Of a DNA stretch of 64,000 nt, positions 29,501 through 43,435 are shown piece after piece. Source of the DNA: Nissolia schottii (taxonomy: Eukaryota; Streptophyta; Magnoliopsida; Fabales; Fabaceae); NCBI GenBank assembly GCA_003254905.1, contig QANU01028969.1:62001-126000 (forward strand). Reading direction: 5' to 3'. The stretch's first letter is position 1; every line of letters begins with the position of its first letter. A program made the position numbers and the translations under genes. The notes beneath the pieces are model-generated. The model saw only the letters and a program-made list of their open reading frames with translations. It ran no database searches and was not told where the DNA came from.

Positions 29501-30721
29501 CTACACGCTTGCATGATATATTGATAGAGAAATTTTGGTTAGGAAGGGGAGTCCAAATCCAAAATCAAATAGATTAACACTAATAGATTAAATAAAAAGT
29601 CACACAACAGGGTTTGATATTACATTTTGACTAAAAACTTTAAGATAACAGATCTATAGATTCTCTCATTTATATATTATTCACGTAATCTATTATCGAT
29701 TAATGTAAAAAAAAATTAAACACTCACATTTTAGTCCCAAGAATTCTTTTATTTACCATGAAGCAACATGAATTTTTGTTGCTTTAGGGTGAACAAAGGA
29801 ATTTCTCAATATTGATATCCCCACCATGCCATTGTCTCCCTCCCTACGCGCCACCCTCTTCATCCTACACGCTGCCCACCACAGACACCATCGAGGTTTA
29901 CTAGCTAGCAAAGAAGAGAGTAATCGGGTATGTAAGTTTTGCACTCTAACAAATTTAATAACCGATGCCCTCGTCTAATTTTATGTGGCCCACTACACTT
30001 AATGTTAAATCGGTGCAATGAAGTTTTAAATCTGTATGATCTTGAGTTATTCATCTGATCTACCATCTCATCTCATGGAGCATAAACATGTGATCTTTGT
30101 AGTAGTGGAAGGACTTCCCTAACATGTTTCTGCTTCACGAATCTTGTTGGCGTTGACAACCTAGGTGTGTACGACGGTCCTTTGGTAGGCCTGGCAACAT
30201 CCAAAATACCTAGTGCCTTTTCATCTCTCTTTTCCGCCACCCAAAATATTTAGAAGATATAGAAGAAGGAATGTTATACATGTAAATGATTTTTTCACTT
30301 CATTTTGTTGAAATATTCAAAAGCATGAAGATGTTTTTATTATTATTTTTTTAAAAAAATTTGCCCTATGGGATGCGCTATCTTATGGGGATCAATTTTA
30401 CTCACACAAAAGCTACTGTTTGGTTTATCGATGCATTTCTAATTTTAGTAAGTAATGTAGCATTTTGGTTAATCACATGAGCATTGTATTCTGGTTATTC
30501 AACTGTGGCCTTACATAATTCATTCACTTGAGTCAAGTATGGTAATTTTCGGAAGAAAAAAGAGTGATTATCCCCAAAGAAAATCATGTCTTTTTGATGC
30601 TTATATCGATATATAATTGATGGATAATGATTCCTTAAGTGATATTCCTTAATCAAGTGAAAATGAATCTCATTTTTACTGTTTTGTCTCTAAAGTTAGG
30701 GATTCACACTTTAGATAATGT
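29501..30721. other. Intergenic; one coding-like patch
   Basis: Mostly AT-rich. Minus strand 30240-30077 reads openly for about 55 codons (VAEKRDEKALGILDVARP ... LLQRSHVYAP, stop), with codon-like composition but no family I recognise. It may be an isolated exon or a gene relic. Confidence 0.3.
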
Positions 30722-30864
30722 TTTTTTAGGATTTAGATCCTCTAAAATGACATCTCTCACTTTAAATGGTAAAATAAAAATGAGTCTCATTTTTATTTTA
30801 ATGATCTAATCATTCACTTTACCTTCTGAATGGAAGAAACTCACTTTAAGGATCCTTGCCAAAA
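30722..30864. mobile_element. Foldback MITE-like sequence with a perfect 31-bp palindrome core
   Basis: TAAAATAAAAATGAG and CTCATTTTTATTTTA flank a single T at about 30768-30800. Outer arms TTAGGATTTAGATCC and AAGGATCCTTGCC also pair loosely. Confidence 0.5.
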
Positions 30865-31876
30865 TCATCTCGTGCTTCTGATTTCCTCACGTCATCTAAA
30901 GCCACCTGTACTACCAATGTTGGAAAAGATCAAGCGCCATTTTTCCGTGGTAACCTTTAATTAATTTATTCCCCTACCCCCTCAATATTTTTGCATAATT
31001 GTTTTTTTGTTCTCATTTTGGATAATTTCGGTTTAATCTGCATGAGAAGGAAAACCTTGAAGATGAGCTGTTTGGCCGAAGAAGCTTTGGTATGGTGGAT
31101 AATTTGATGATGGATATGTTGAAGACATCGATATGAGAATTTAATGGAATAAATGAAGTTATGTCCTTAATCGATTTGGACAAAACTTTGCAAAAACGTT
31201 GTCTTGGTTATAATGGGTTTAAATTGGAGACTTCTAAAAGAAAGAAAAACACTATTAATGTCAATTGAGACTTCGGAAAGGATGGAAAACATTAGTAATG
31301 TTAATTGAGTTAGAATTCGTTGATTTGTGAAAGCCGATGTCATACGACACAGGAGAAGAGAAAAGAGAAATGAAATGTAAGAGTATTTTATCAAATTGAA
31401 ATTTTATTTATGAAGTGTTTCGAATCTAATTTTGAAGTGTGATAGTGATTGGGAAAAGGACATGTAGACTCTTGAAAAAAATAATGAGCCCAAGAGGGAG
31501 AAATTCTGTCCCATCCAGCACTGGCATTTGATTGTAGGATTTTATCCCAATTTAATTGATACACTATTAGTGTAAAAGAATTTTACACAAGTTTAATCGT
31601 ATTTTAAAATCCAGATTATTGAATTTTGAGTTAATATATTCAGTGGAGGGAGTGTTAATTTTAAAAATGCAAAAAAAAAAACTTAGAATAAAAATTGTAA
31701 ACCTCTGGTTTGAAGTTTGAAAAGTATAATAAGGAAAAAAAAATATTTGGCAATGGCTCGTCTTTGTTTTGTCTTTTTCTTTTGAACTAAATAACCAGCT
31801 AATTATCTGGTTGATATATCAAAAATTAATTATTAAAATAAAACTTCTTTAAGTCACTAGAATTGGTTTAATAGTG

Positions 31877-31915
<39 letters not shown>

Positions 31916-31948
31916 GTTTTAAATTTAAATCTCTTATATTTGAAGTAA

Positions 31949-31981
<33 letters not shown>

Positions 31982-32099
31982 CACCTTTTTATTACAAAAT
32001 AAATATATTTTAAAAGTGTCGTTTAACATCATGTGATTGTCACGAAACTTGTATCCATAAAATTTCTTACATGGAGTAATCATCTTTAGGATAACAAAA
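30865..32099. other. Intergenic, AT-rich with microsatellites
   Basis: (TA)n at about 31879-31912 and (ATA)n at about 31949-31980. No gene recognised. Confidence 0.4.
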
Positions 32100-33653
32100 A
32101 TGATTCATGTACACTTATTTTATGTCACCCTGTACATCTACCTCCACAATATACGTAATTAATGATTAGAATATGTATTTGGTATACTTTCCAAATTTAT
32201 AAACAACCTCCGTCTACGACACACACTTCCACTAGATTTTTCCTCACACTCACGTCCACAAACTTTATATATTAAAATGCAAAAATTTTATGTATTATTT
32301 TGCACAAACTTTAGAGATTAAAATTCGCATAAATATTTTGGTAAGTGTGTTTTTCATGTTTTTAATGTTTGTGCACCCTCATTCTCAATGTTTGTGCAAT
32401 TATGTTGTTAAAGTTTGTGTTTTGATGCTCTAGACGTTTGTTAATCTGAAACACAATCATACCTAGAAACACCACACATGCACAAACTTTATATATTAAG
32501 GTGCACAAAGATTATGTGTTATTCTGCACAAATTTTAGAGATTAAATTTCGTATAAATATTTTGATAAGTGTGTGTTTTTCTTGTTTTTAATGTTTGTGC
32601 ACCCTCGTTCTCAATGTTTGTGCAATTACGTTGTTAAAGTTTGTGTTTTGATCTTCTAAACGTTTGTTAACGTGAAACACAATCATACATAGAAACACCA
32701 CATGTGCACAAACTTTATATATTAAAGTGTACAAACATTATGTATTATTCTACACAAACTTTAGAGATTAAAGTCGCATAAATATTTGGTAAGTGTATTT
32801 TTCATGTTTTTAATGTTTGTGCACCTTCGTTTTCAATGTTTGTGCAATTACGTTGTTAAAATTTGTGCTTTGATGCTCTAGACGTTTGTTAACATGAAAC
32901 ACAATCATATCTAGAAACACCACACATGCACAAACTTTATATATTAAAGTGCACAAACATTATGTGTTATATTGCACAAATTTTAGAAATTAAAATTCGT
33001 TTAAATATTTGGTAAGTGTGCACAAACCTTAAGTATCAGAATGCACCAACATTGTATATGTCAGTGCACAAATTTGACCAATTCTAACATGTATATTTCA
33101 CAAGAAACCCATATAATACACACAAATTATCAATGCACAAGTTTTATACACTAAAGTGCACAAACTTTATGTACTAACAAACTCTATAGACTAAATGCAT
33201 AGACTTTTTGAACAACTTTGCAAACGATTTTCACAAACATGAATAGTAGAGGTCATCCAAAATTTTAGAATTAAATCTGAAAAGCAATGAAAGTTCAAAA
33301 GCCCGCAATCAATTGCGAAAACTCTAAAAAATTATAGTTTTGAATCCGAAACATAAATGTGGGCGTTTGTCGTCGAGTGCTTATCGATTTGCTTGGTGGT
33401 GAGTGCTTTGTCATCCTTCGTTCAGTGGTAATTTTAGTGAAATTCAAGCAGAGATAAATAGAGAATGGTGTTGGTTTTGCGAATGAGATGTGGAGACGTG
33501 AGCGGTTTCTTTATTGTATATATAAACGCTCACGTAATAAGCGAGTGGGTGAACATGAGAGACGATGATTGTTTAGGAGTTATTGTGTGGACCCAGTTGT
33601 ATAAATACAAAAGTGGATGTATAATGAATATTAAGAGAATGTACATATAGCAT
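32100..33653. mobile_element. 1.55-kb inverted-repeat element containing a tandem array
   Basis: The left end ATGATTCATGTACACTTATT and the right end (reverse complement ATGCTATATGTACATTCTCT) are imperfect inverted repeats of about 50 bp, related to the termini of the 29256-29469 MITE. The interior consists of about four 224-bp tandem units followed by a unique segment (about 33330-33600) with no recognisable protein. Confidence 0.65.
32257..33150. repeat. Tandem array of about four 224-bp units
   Basis: CACAAACTTTATATATTAA starts at 32257, 32481, 32707 and 32929 (spacings 224, 226, 222). Each unit also contains the inverted words ATGTTTGTGC and GCACAAAC. The last unit decays after about 33020. 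Confidence 0.9.
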
Positions 33654-34290
33654 GACTGTTATGATAATTTTGGCTCATTGAATTTTTTCTTAAAATAGTT
33701 TTGACCCATTCATTTTTTTCTTCTTCTAAATATACCCTTTATTGATTGATTTCTTTCCAAAATAATTTTGACGTGCTTGATTTTTTTATTTAATAATCAA
33801 ATATTTTATTTATTTCATGTTAACAGGTTGATTGTTCTTAAATTAAATTTGACTTTAAATGAATTTGGAATATTAACTATATTTTCATACAGCGGTTTCT
33901 TAGCTACCCTATGTGGTAAACACCATATGATATCTAATTTGACAATTTTTATTAATTTTTACAACTAAATTAATTGATTTTTGTTATTATTTCATGATCT
34001 AATATGACATATTGATGAATTATATGATCTAATATGATAAATTAATAATTTTTAATACAATATTTGTAGAAAGATGTATCGTAAGCTTAAATGGTTCGCA
34101 AATCTCTATGTCTCTTTCAATGATTTGATTAATGAAAAGTTTATTTTAATCATATAAAACATAACATAATAACATTGATTACATTGATTGTTTTGGGTCA
34201 ATACTGAATTACATTGATTGGACTCATTAACTGAACATAACAAAATAAACCCAGCCCAGCAGAATTTGGTCAAGTTAACTGAACTGGAGC
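33654..34290. other. Upstream region of RPS9
   Basis: AT-rich, no gene. Confidence 0.4.
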
Positions 34291-34292
34291 AT

Positions 34293-34344
34293 TGGGCCTT
34301 AGCATAGTAACATCCAGCCCACCCAAAACTAGGGTTTAGGGTTT
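34293..34344 (+). promoter_or_regulatory. Site II element and double telo-box of the RPS9 promoter
   Basis: TGGGCC at 34293-34298 and overlapping TAGGGTTTAGGGTTT at 34330-34344 lie about 90-140 bp before the start codon. This combination is standard for plant ribosomal-protein genes and couples them to cell growth. Confidence 0.75.
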
Positions 34345-34431
34345 CATTTAAAAGGAGAATACACGAGCAGACACTCCTCCACCTTCAGAAACCTAGTAGG
34401 CAGTAGCGAGAGAGCAGATCACAGCTCCGCC

Positions 34432-35911
<1,480 letters not shown>

Positions 35912-37078
35912 ATTAATAGATATATCTGTTTTGCCTAGTTCTTTTAGACCTTGATCCAGCTTTTATTGTGTTTGTAGACTTGTTAGATTTCTGTCATGCT
36001 TGACTTTATAATTTTGCCATCTTCGTTTCTTGTTTTTGGAAAATGTTTGCATGAGATAAACATTGGTTTTTTTTGAACTGTTTTTAATTTAAAGTATTTA
36101 CATTTTGCGCATATAGCTTTGATGTGTGTTTTGTTTATAGCTGCGAAAATTTGAAGATACCAAATAGGCAGTGTACTATGTAGTTGCTTTATTTCAGTCC
36201 ATTACCACTGGAGCATGATATGGCACTACCCCTATTGCCCTTTTGTAGCTTCAGTTTCTGATCTGAAATCGTAATTGAGTGATACTTGGGAGTCTTAATT
36301 TAGGCATATTAATCTTTCCAACCATCTTTAATCATACATTTGTCTAAATTTTATATAAAAATTATAAAAATTTTGACAACTATATGGTTAAAAATGATTA
36401 GAAAGATAAGTAGGCTTATTGGACTGAAGCATGAGTCATTGTAATGCAAGAATTTGTTACGAGACTTGTACCTATTTCTTTATATTTGATGGATCCGTTT
36501 CATCTATTTGTTAGATGGGGAATTGATTGTTAGTTGCAACTGGCAGAGCTGCAAATTGGCATGGGATCTTTATGAATTCTTTTCCCTAGTTGAGATCAGT
36601 TTGGAAGTTTTAGATGATGCATAAGTAGTAGTTTAGAAGGAGCTGATTTTGTTTCTTATTAATAAATTCTGAATAACCAACAATGATGTGAATTTTTTAT
36701 AATGAAACGCTTGAAATTATAAGTGATCATTCTCTAAACTATATTTTAATATTTAATTTGAAAATTGGGTGAAACTGAATTGGATCGTCGATTGTAACAA
36801 AGTTATTTTTCTACTCAAATATTGTGGTGAAAGGACTGGCGGTACGGTACGAAAAATTTCAATAAGACTTGAACCCAAGACTTTTACCATTTAAAGTAAT
36901 GCCTTATTTACTAGACTAACATTATTTTTTGCAACATTTTATGCAATTATATTTATTAATATAACTTTATTATTTAATTTTTTTCTTTTTAAAGAAACAT
37001 AATTTAAAGAGTCCTTAGGACTCTCCGTCACTCACGTGGTGATTTTAGCACCCTAATATTTTTATTTTTATATTTTTA
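35912..37078. other. RPS9 3'-UTR and intergenic spacer
   Basis: Nothing recognised beyond the 3'-UTR. Confidence 0.4.
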
Positions 37079-37290
37079 ATACTGAAATCGTCATTGCTTG
37101 TGACGATTTTAGTACCGTCGCTTTTTTTAAATGGTTATAAATTGCCATTGCTTGTAACGATTTCAGTACCGTCGCTACATTTTTTTAAAAAAAAATGCTG
37201 AAATCCCCATTACTTGTTGCGATTTCAGTACCGTCGCTATTTTTAAATGGTGCTGAAATCATCATTGCTTATGACGATTTCAGTACCCTT
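37079..37290. repeat. Four-copy tandem array of hairpin units
   Basis: Copies at 37081-37116, 37134-37169, 37197-37231 and 37252-37287 share the form TGAAATCGTCA-TTGCT-TGTGACGATTTCA followed by GTACCGTCGCT. Each can fold into an 11-12 bp stem with a short loop. A partial half-copy (GTGGTGATTTTAGCACC) precedes the array at about 37036. Confidence 0.85.
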
Positions 37291-38756
37291 TGTCCATACG
37301 TTTGTAAAAAATTTATCATGTTCATATCATAGGAATATATTAATTTTGAAGGCGTATTTTTGTAAAAAATCCTCACATCGTTCATTTCTCATCATTGCAT
37401 TTTAATGATGATGTTTCGTTCAGGACATCCTAAATCATTAAACACGGGATTTTCAAGTCGAAAACTCAAAAGGTACTTGACATTATATAATTAATTATAA
37501 TGTTATGTTTAACTTATGATTACTACTTCGTATATATAATAGCATAAATGGAATTGAAAAATAATCCTAAGAATTAAACAGCTGAATAAAAGTTATATTA
37601 AATAGCTGAGTAAAATTTCCATTATCAAGCTTGAAGGATTATTGTTAGATTATAGTCCCTGATAACCCTTTTTTTTCATTTATAATTTTTTTTGTGATTT
37701 CTTTTCATTTTCATTTTCACAAGTTTAAAGTGTGTATCACTATTCACAACACTAGATGACAAATTAAAGCATGTATCAGCCTTTTTTTTTTTCCTTTTCC
37801 TGTAAGTTATAACAACGGGTTTCCTGGATTTCAACAAACATTGCAATTTTCATGTGGTTTGATTCCATTGGTTTTTCCATATTTTTTCTTTTTTTTTGCC
37901 TTTTATGTCTTTCTATGCTTTTTATTCTTGTTTCTTTCCCCAAAAGTTCTCACATTTTTCCGCTTATATGGAAAAATCTGAAACGAGAAGAAGCACCCAC
38001 GAAAGTAAGTAAAGTACAACCACCAAAGTACAAGCAACAAGAGCAAGTATCGTACGAGAAGAAAAGTTCCAGAAGAGGGGAAGCGTTAACAAGGATGATA
38101 CATATGTGACTGCTGAAACAGTTTTCTAATGGGTCCATGCACTTGAAAGTGGGCCCACACACATCCCACGGTCTATCTCTTCTACTTGTGTTTTGTACAG
38201 TTTATACTCTGTACTTTTCATGCTCGTCTCCAACAAATTACATGTAATTATTTATTATTAAAACTATTTTAACTCATATTTCATTTATTATAGTATGAAA
38301 TTTTAATAGGTTTTACATTCTAATCAAATTTTATTCAATAATGTATTTAGTATGAGTTATCATAGTATCTTACAAAATATGAATACAAATATTGTCCCAA
38401 CAAAACATACATCATTGTCCTCTAGGTGACTATTAGTAAGCCGAAACGTTTTTATTCTTAATTCTTCGTTATAAAAGGAAAAAGGAAATTGTGGATTATG
38501 TAATGTGAAATTTTCACCTAACCTAACCATGTATGATTAATCAATGTTACCATTGCTTCAAAAAGTAAGATTCTAACATCACAGAAGAAATCCATAACAA
38601 TGAATGCATGCAAATTGTTGACAAAAACAATTTCAAACCATCTTCATTTGAAAACAGCCTCCTTGTTTTGTCTCTAAATCATTTTAACTGTTATCACTGG
38701 ATGCTCGCCTTATACTGCCGCACCTTAATCATTATTGATGCAGGAAAACAAACTAA
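37291..38756. other. Intergenic spacer
   Basis: AT-rich apart from the small open frame at 37852-38109, listed separately. Confidence 0.4.
37852..38109 (+). CDS. Candidate small membrane-anchored protein, 85 residues
   Basis: Intronless open frame. The N-terminus MWFDSIGFSIFFLFFCLLCL is strongly hydrophobic, followed by more hydrophobic residues to about 40. A lysine/arginine-rich hydrophilic tail (KREEAPTKVSKVQPPKYKQQ) then ends at TGA. This layout, one membrane segment plus a basic cytosolic tail, resembles many small plant proteins. I recognise no family. The AT-rich context allows a chance frame. Confidence 0.3.
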   Translation: MWFDSIGFSIFFLFFCLLCLSMLFILVSFPKSSHIFPLIWKNLKREEAPTKVSKVQPPKYKQQEQVSYEKKSSRRGEALTRMIHM

Positions 38757-39042
38757 AGAGTTAATGCTTGAGTTGGAGTTGGTCCCTATGAATGTCTCAG
38801 TATCTAATTGGATCTTTAAAAAAAGTTAAAGCATTAACTTAATCTTTAAATTTTTTTTTTGGTGTCCATGGTAATCCCTCAGACGTTTACATTAGTCTTT
38901 GAAAAAATTAGACAGAAGAAACAAGTTGGACACCAAAAAGAAATTTGAAATATTTTAAAGATTAAGTTGACATTTTAATTCTTTTAGTGACCAAATTTGA
39001 CATTGAAACAATTTTTCAATGACCAACGTAAACATTAACTCT
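38757..39042. mobile_element. Long-TIR MITE, about 286 bp
   Basis: AGAGTTAATGCTTGAGTTGG at the left pairs with the reverse complement of the right end (AGAGTTAATGTTTACGTTGG). Inner arms AACTTAATCTTTAAA and TTTAAAGATTAAGTT, and TTGGTGTCCA and TGGACACCAA, also pair. The arms are over 100 bp with a small centre. Confidence 0.8.
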
Positions 39043-41008
39043 GAACAAAATGATCAAATCTTTTAATTCCTTCAAAGCATAAAGGTTATGATTACATTGA
39101 AACAATCCAATCCATATACAGGGAAATTGCATAATAGATTCCAACAAAAAATTCCAATCAATGTCATCTAGTTCAAAATCTAAGTTAAGTCTAGTCATTG
39201 ATACTGCATAACAAAAAGCCAAAAACCATGCGCGTTAATGCAACCCTCGATTTAGAATGAGAAATTGAGAATACACAGAATACAAGAGTATAGATTTGAT
39301 TTGACTTCAGAAATTTTTTATCAGTATCATGATAATTAATATGGCGTACAGAGGTTTACCAACCGTTAATATAGAGGCAAAAAGAAAAGAAAAGAATTGG
39401 CAAGAAATAATTAAGGCATCGTTATGGTTGGATATGCACCGGCATTTGAATCATAAAATGAACTAACAATTACTTGTCATTTGACATATATCAACATTAT
39501 TTTTCTCTCTTCTCTTTCTTCGGTTCTTCGTTTGTATGTCGTAAAGAGGGGAATTGCTATCATTGTTTTTTTGTGACAATTCTACTATTTTTTTCTTTTT
39601 CATTGTTTAAGTTTTTAATAAAGGCTCAGATCTATTAGATCTTGAACATAAATATCCGGATTTATTATTTCTTAGAACGAGTTATCTTGTGTTTTTATTT
39701 TTTCCTTTGTCGTTTAGATCGCATCGTGGTTATGTTGATTCGTTTTATGGTTATTTCTTTTGTAGAGTTATAAATGACAAAGATAATCAGGGTTTATGAC
39801 TAAAAAAGATGTAATACATTCTTCAAATTACAACATTTTCTGTGTTGATTTTTGATGTGAACGATGCTTAAATATTAATAGTTTTTTAGCAAGGAGCAGA
39901 GCTAGAAACTAAGTTATTTCAGAATGCAGAGTGTTTTTACTTCTCATTTACATTGGATCTAATGTATTTTTTTTCTCTTCAATTTATAAGTGTTGTTACA
40001 CTTCTCTATGAATGAAATTTTGTTTATCGTTAAAAATCAAAAAATATATATCAACATATACTTCCCATGCTTTTCCTAATTAGGTTAACATCTTTCATTT
40101 CAAGAATACATTCTTGATGCAATGTAGATGTTTCAAAAATTATAAGTGATATATATAGTGTGTTTGAATTGAATTAAAAAAAAACGACTATTTACTTAAA
40201 TTTTTTTGAGTATTATTTTTTTAACAGTCTTATTTTGCATTTATAAAGTATTTTTATTAAAAATAATTTTTACTCCTACTTTTCTAAAAAGAGGAGTGTT
40301 GCAAACTTACACCAACAAAAAATATTGTAGTATTGCAAACTTACAACAACAAAAAAAAAACTATTTTCACTTGTTTTGTTTAAGTAATTTTTTTTTTCAA
40401 GTTGTATTTACGAAGTTACAAACCGCAGGCACACGTGCACAGACAATACAAAACGAGCACACATTCCTGCTTGGAACTTCGGTGAGAGAGCATTATAAGT
40501 CCTTTTACACCAAAAATGAAAGATGTAATACATGTTCAATGATTTCCTAATTAGTTTTGCAAGAGCGGAAGCAGAACTAGCTTGACTTTTGACAAGCAGA
40601 GTGATACAGCTTGGATGATGCAACTAAGGACAAAAGTGCTATCCCTATTTCCATCTCGTGAATTTCACGGGATCCGGATAGGGAAGGGGAGGGGGATTTT
40701 AGAAAGTTGTTCACAAGTTAAGCTGATTGTTAGAAAGTTGTTCACGAGTTTGATCCTTGTAGCTTCATTTCAATAAATAAATAAATAAAAGAATAAAAGG
40801 TTAAAGTACTTTAGCACAAGGTAACATATATATATATATAAGGCTACAAGTTCAGAGGACTGATCTCGCATGAGAGGGTGAAACATGCATGTTAGCGATA
40901 ATATGATGAAGTCATTGATAACGAGAGAATTGGTCCTTAAGAAGTGCCTAGTTAAATTTCTTAGAGAGAGGAATTATCCAAAACCAACCACCCTATGAAG
41001 CGCGGAGC
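39043..41008. other. Intergenic spacer and 3' flank of the F-box/kelch gene
   Basis: AT-rich. Short (TA)n at about 40828-40840. Open frames at 40206-40550 and 40582-40776 are without domain. Confidence 0.4.
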
Positions 41009-42406
41009 TCAACATCCCATCACGGCACAATTATACACAAAGCTCCCGGAGTGACCACTGGCAAGCAGGTCCCACCGCGGGGCACCGGCGTCTGGGACCC
41101 ACGCATTAACCTCAAACGTGGTGGAGCCACCAACAACAACCAACCGGTCTCCACAGGCCCGAAAGGCTATTCCCCAGCCATTCACTGAGGATGCTCTCTC
41201 AGGAAGCCTTCCAATGGTGACCCACGAGTTTGTGTCTTTGACATATCTCTTCACCTCCCACTTGTCGTGATCCGCAGCGTACAACACGTTGTTGACGACT
41301 GCAACCAAAGGGGGCGACTCCGATATCATTTTTTCCTCGTCGTCCCGCGGAGGGACCATGTTGCCTATTTCGCGCCATTTCCTTGTCTTGAAATCAAACT
41401 CCTCGCCGCACCGTAGCCGCTTTTGCTCCACTTTGTCGGCCTCTTCAACTACTCCAACCCCGCCAATCACGTAAAATTTTCCGTCCATAAACACACCTGA
41501 ACTCATTCTCCTTGCCCTCTTCAGGCTCGGAAGAATCTCCCACGTGCCGGTAACAGAGTTATACAGCTCCACCACGTCCACGATGTTGCCGCAGGCGTCG
41601 CAACCGCCGGCGAACACCGCGATTTCTCCCTGGCTGGCAGAGCCGAACAGGCACCTGGAAACAAGCAGCAGGAACCAATTGAGGGAGACATTAAGATATA
41701 TATATATATATATCCAGTACGTGCGTGTTCATTGCCTTGCATGCCTTACCTACCTGGGAGTGTTCATTGCGGTACCGAAGGACCAGGAGTGCGTCAGAAT
41801 GCTGTATCTGTAAATGACATTAGCCATTATTTCCCTGCCGAAGAGAAGAAGCTCCGTACCGACGGCCAAGGACTCCTTATCACAGCACATAAAGCAATCG
41901 CCAGCAGGCACTCTAGGCAATGTGATCCAGTGGCGCCGGCTGGGATCGAATGCCTCCCACACAAAGGCGCTGCAAGACAAGTAAATCCAATATTCTACAA
42001 TTCCCATCTGACGCCTGACCTTATATATTTCTCCGCTCCGAACCACCCATCGGAAGCTGCGGTTCAACGAAGCAATCACGCCGTACTCAGACCTCGAGCA
42101 CCGCGCCACGCAATTCATTGACATGTCCCCCCCGAGTTGCCGGATCAGCGAGTCCCCCGCTCCTGCCTCCTCTTCTTGGTCACGGCTGGGGAAATGGAAT
42201 ATCAGATTCTTCATCTGTGCCTCCTCTTCCTCATCTAAAACTACTTTGCATGACTTTCTTGACACCTCATCAGCTTCCACTAGGTGCTTCTTGTTCGAGA
42301 GCTCCATTATGCGGAAAGTGTTGTAAATCCATTGGTTCTCTCGCTCCCCAGAGTTGTTCCCGTCCCTTGGAACCACCAACAACGGACCCTCCAACATGTC
42401 TCCCAT
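41009..42406 (-). CDS. F-box/kelch-repeat protein, SKIP11-like
   Basis: Two coding exons, 42406-41754 and 41654-41009, joined across a 99-bp GT-AG intron that contains a (TA)n run, give 432 residues. The start MGDMLEGP or the internal MLEGP (42397) are both possible; the relatives I know begin MLEG. The F-box is about residues 84-130 (DSLIRQLGGDMSMNCVARCS ... YGVIASLNRSFRWVVRSGE). Kelch repeats follow from about 140 to the end (ELLLFGRE, EIAVFAGGCDACG, GKFYVIGGVGV, DRLVVVGGST). The F-box binds SKP1 in an SCF E3 ligase and the kelch propeller presents the substrate; the substrate is unknown. Upstream, a 5'-UTR exon (about 43400-43250) ends at a GTAAGC donor and an acceptor precedes 42420. The length fits the family. 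Confidence 0.93.
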
Positions 42407-42420
42407 GGAGAATTCAGAAT

Positions 42421-43435
42421 CTGCTTTCTTTATATATATATATATATAACCACCACAAACATACATGGTTTCCAAATCCATCAAAACCAAAATGCCAAAG
42501 GATTCTAATTAACTCCTCTTCTTCCAAGACACATGCATGCATGCATGCAGGTTCCAGTTTCCACCCACCCACCATATATGTGAACCAAATTAATGCACTC
42601 CAAACAAACACACACATGCGCAAATTAAAATTCTTATACTAGGCACACTCACTCGCAATTAAGTTGATGAGATTTTAAATAAAATTGATGGGACGAAATG
42701 GTAGAATTGTGCCCATACAAAAATCTATGCCCAAATGCTCTACATGAATGCAGAATTGCACACAAATGTTTCCGGGATACAGAGATCACAAACAGAACCA
42801 ATTAAGTGACTGAACCAGTCGACCACCAGCATAATCACTATCAAAATCTAAACCAAACAAAATAGAATACAATGGAGATTTTTCCAAAGGAGGTCTGATG
42901 AGGCGACGTAAAATCAGAATCTATATCGTCAAAATTAGAAGGAAAAAAATAAAATTAAAACAAATCACACAAACAAAATTCAACCAAAACGACTGCATGC
43001 ATATCCAACTCGGAAGACACCAGCTTTCAATCAAACAAGCAAACAGATAAAAAAATTAAACCGCTTTCGATTTGCACTGGCAGCAACCACACTCATACAC
43101 TTTTCCGTTCACAGATTGACCAAAAAACAATGATGTCCACCACGCAACAAAAAAGCTCAAACAGAAAGGAAAGAACAAAAGGAAGCACCGATCAACCATG
43201 CAAACCAACAAAATAAAAAAGAAAAGAGAGAGCTTTGGAAGAAAAGCTTACGAATTTAGCAAAAGGAGCTAGGAAGCTGATCTGGGTATGCTTCACTTCC
43301 TGAAGCTGTTGAGTCTCTCTCTCTCTCTAAACTCTCCTTCCTTCTCTGCCAAACTAGATCCTCTGCTGATATCCTCTCGTTGTCTATGCGAAAGAAAAAG
43401 CTGTGTTTTAGTGTCAATAGTATCCTCTATTTATA
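42421..43435 (-). promoter_or_regulatory. 5'-UTR intron, 5'-UTR exon and TATA box of the F-box/kelch gene
   Basis: On the minus strand TATAAATAG lies at 43435-43427. Leader sequence with a (GA)n run follows (complement of 43316-43328), then a GTAAGC donor near 43250 and an AAAGCAG acceptor at 42427-42421. This leader intron of about 0.8 kb is common in SKIP11-type genes. There is no coding in the interval. Confidence 0.55.

Noticed and set aside
40206..40776. Open frames before the F-box gene 3' end
   Set aside because: No domains; probable chance frames.
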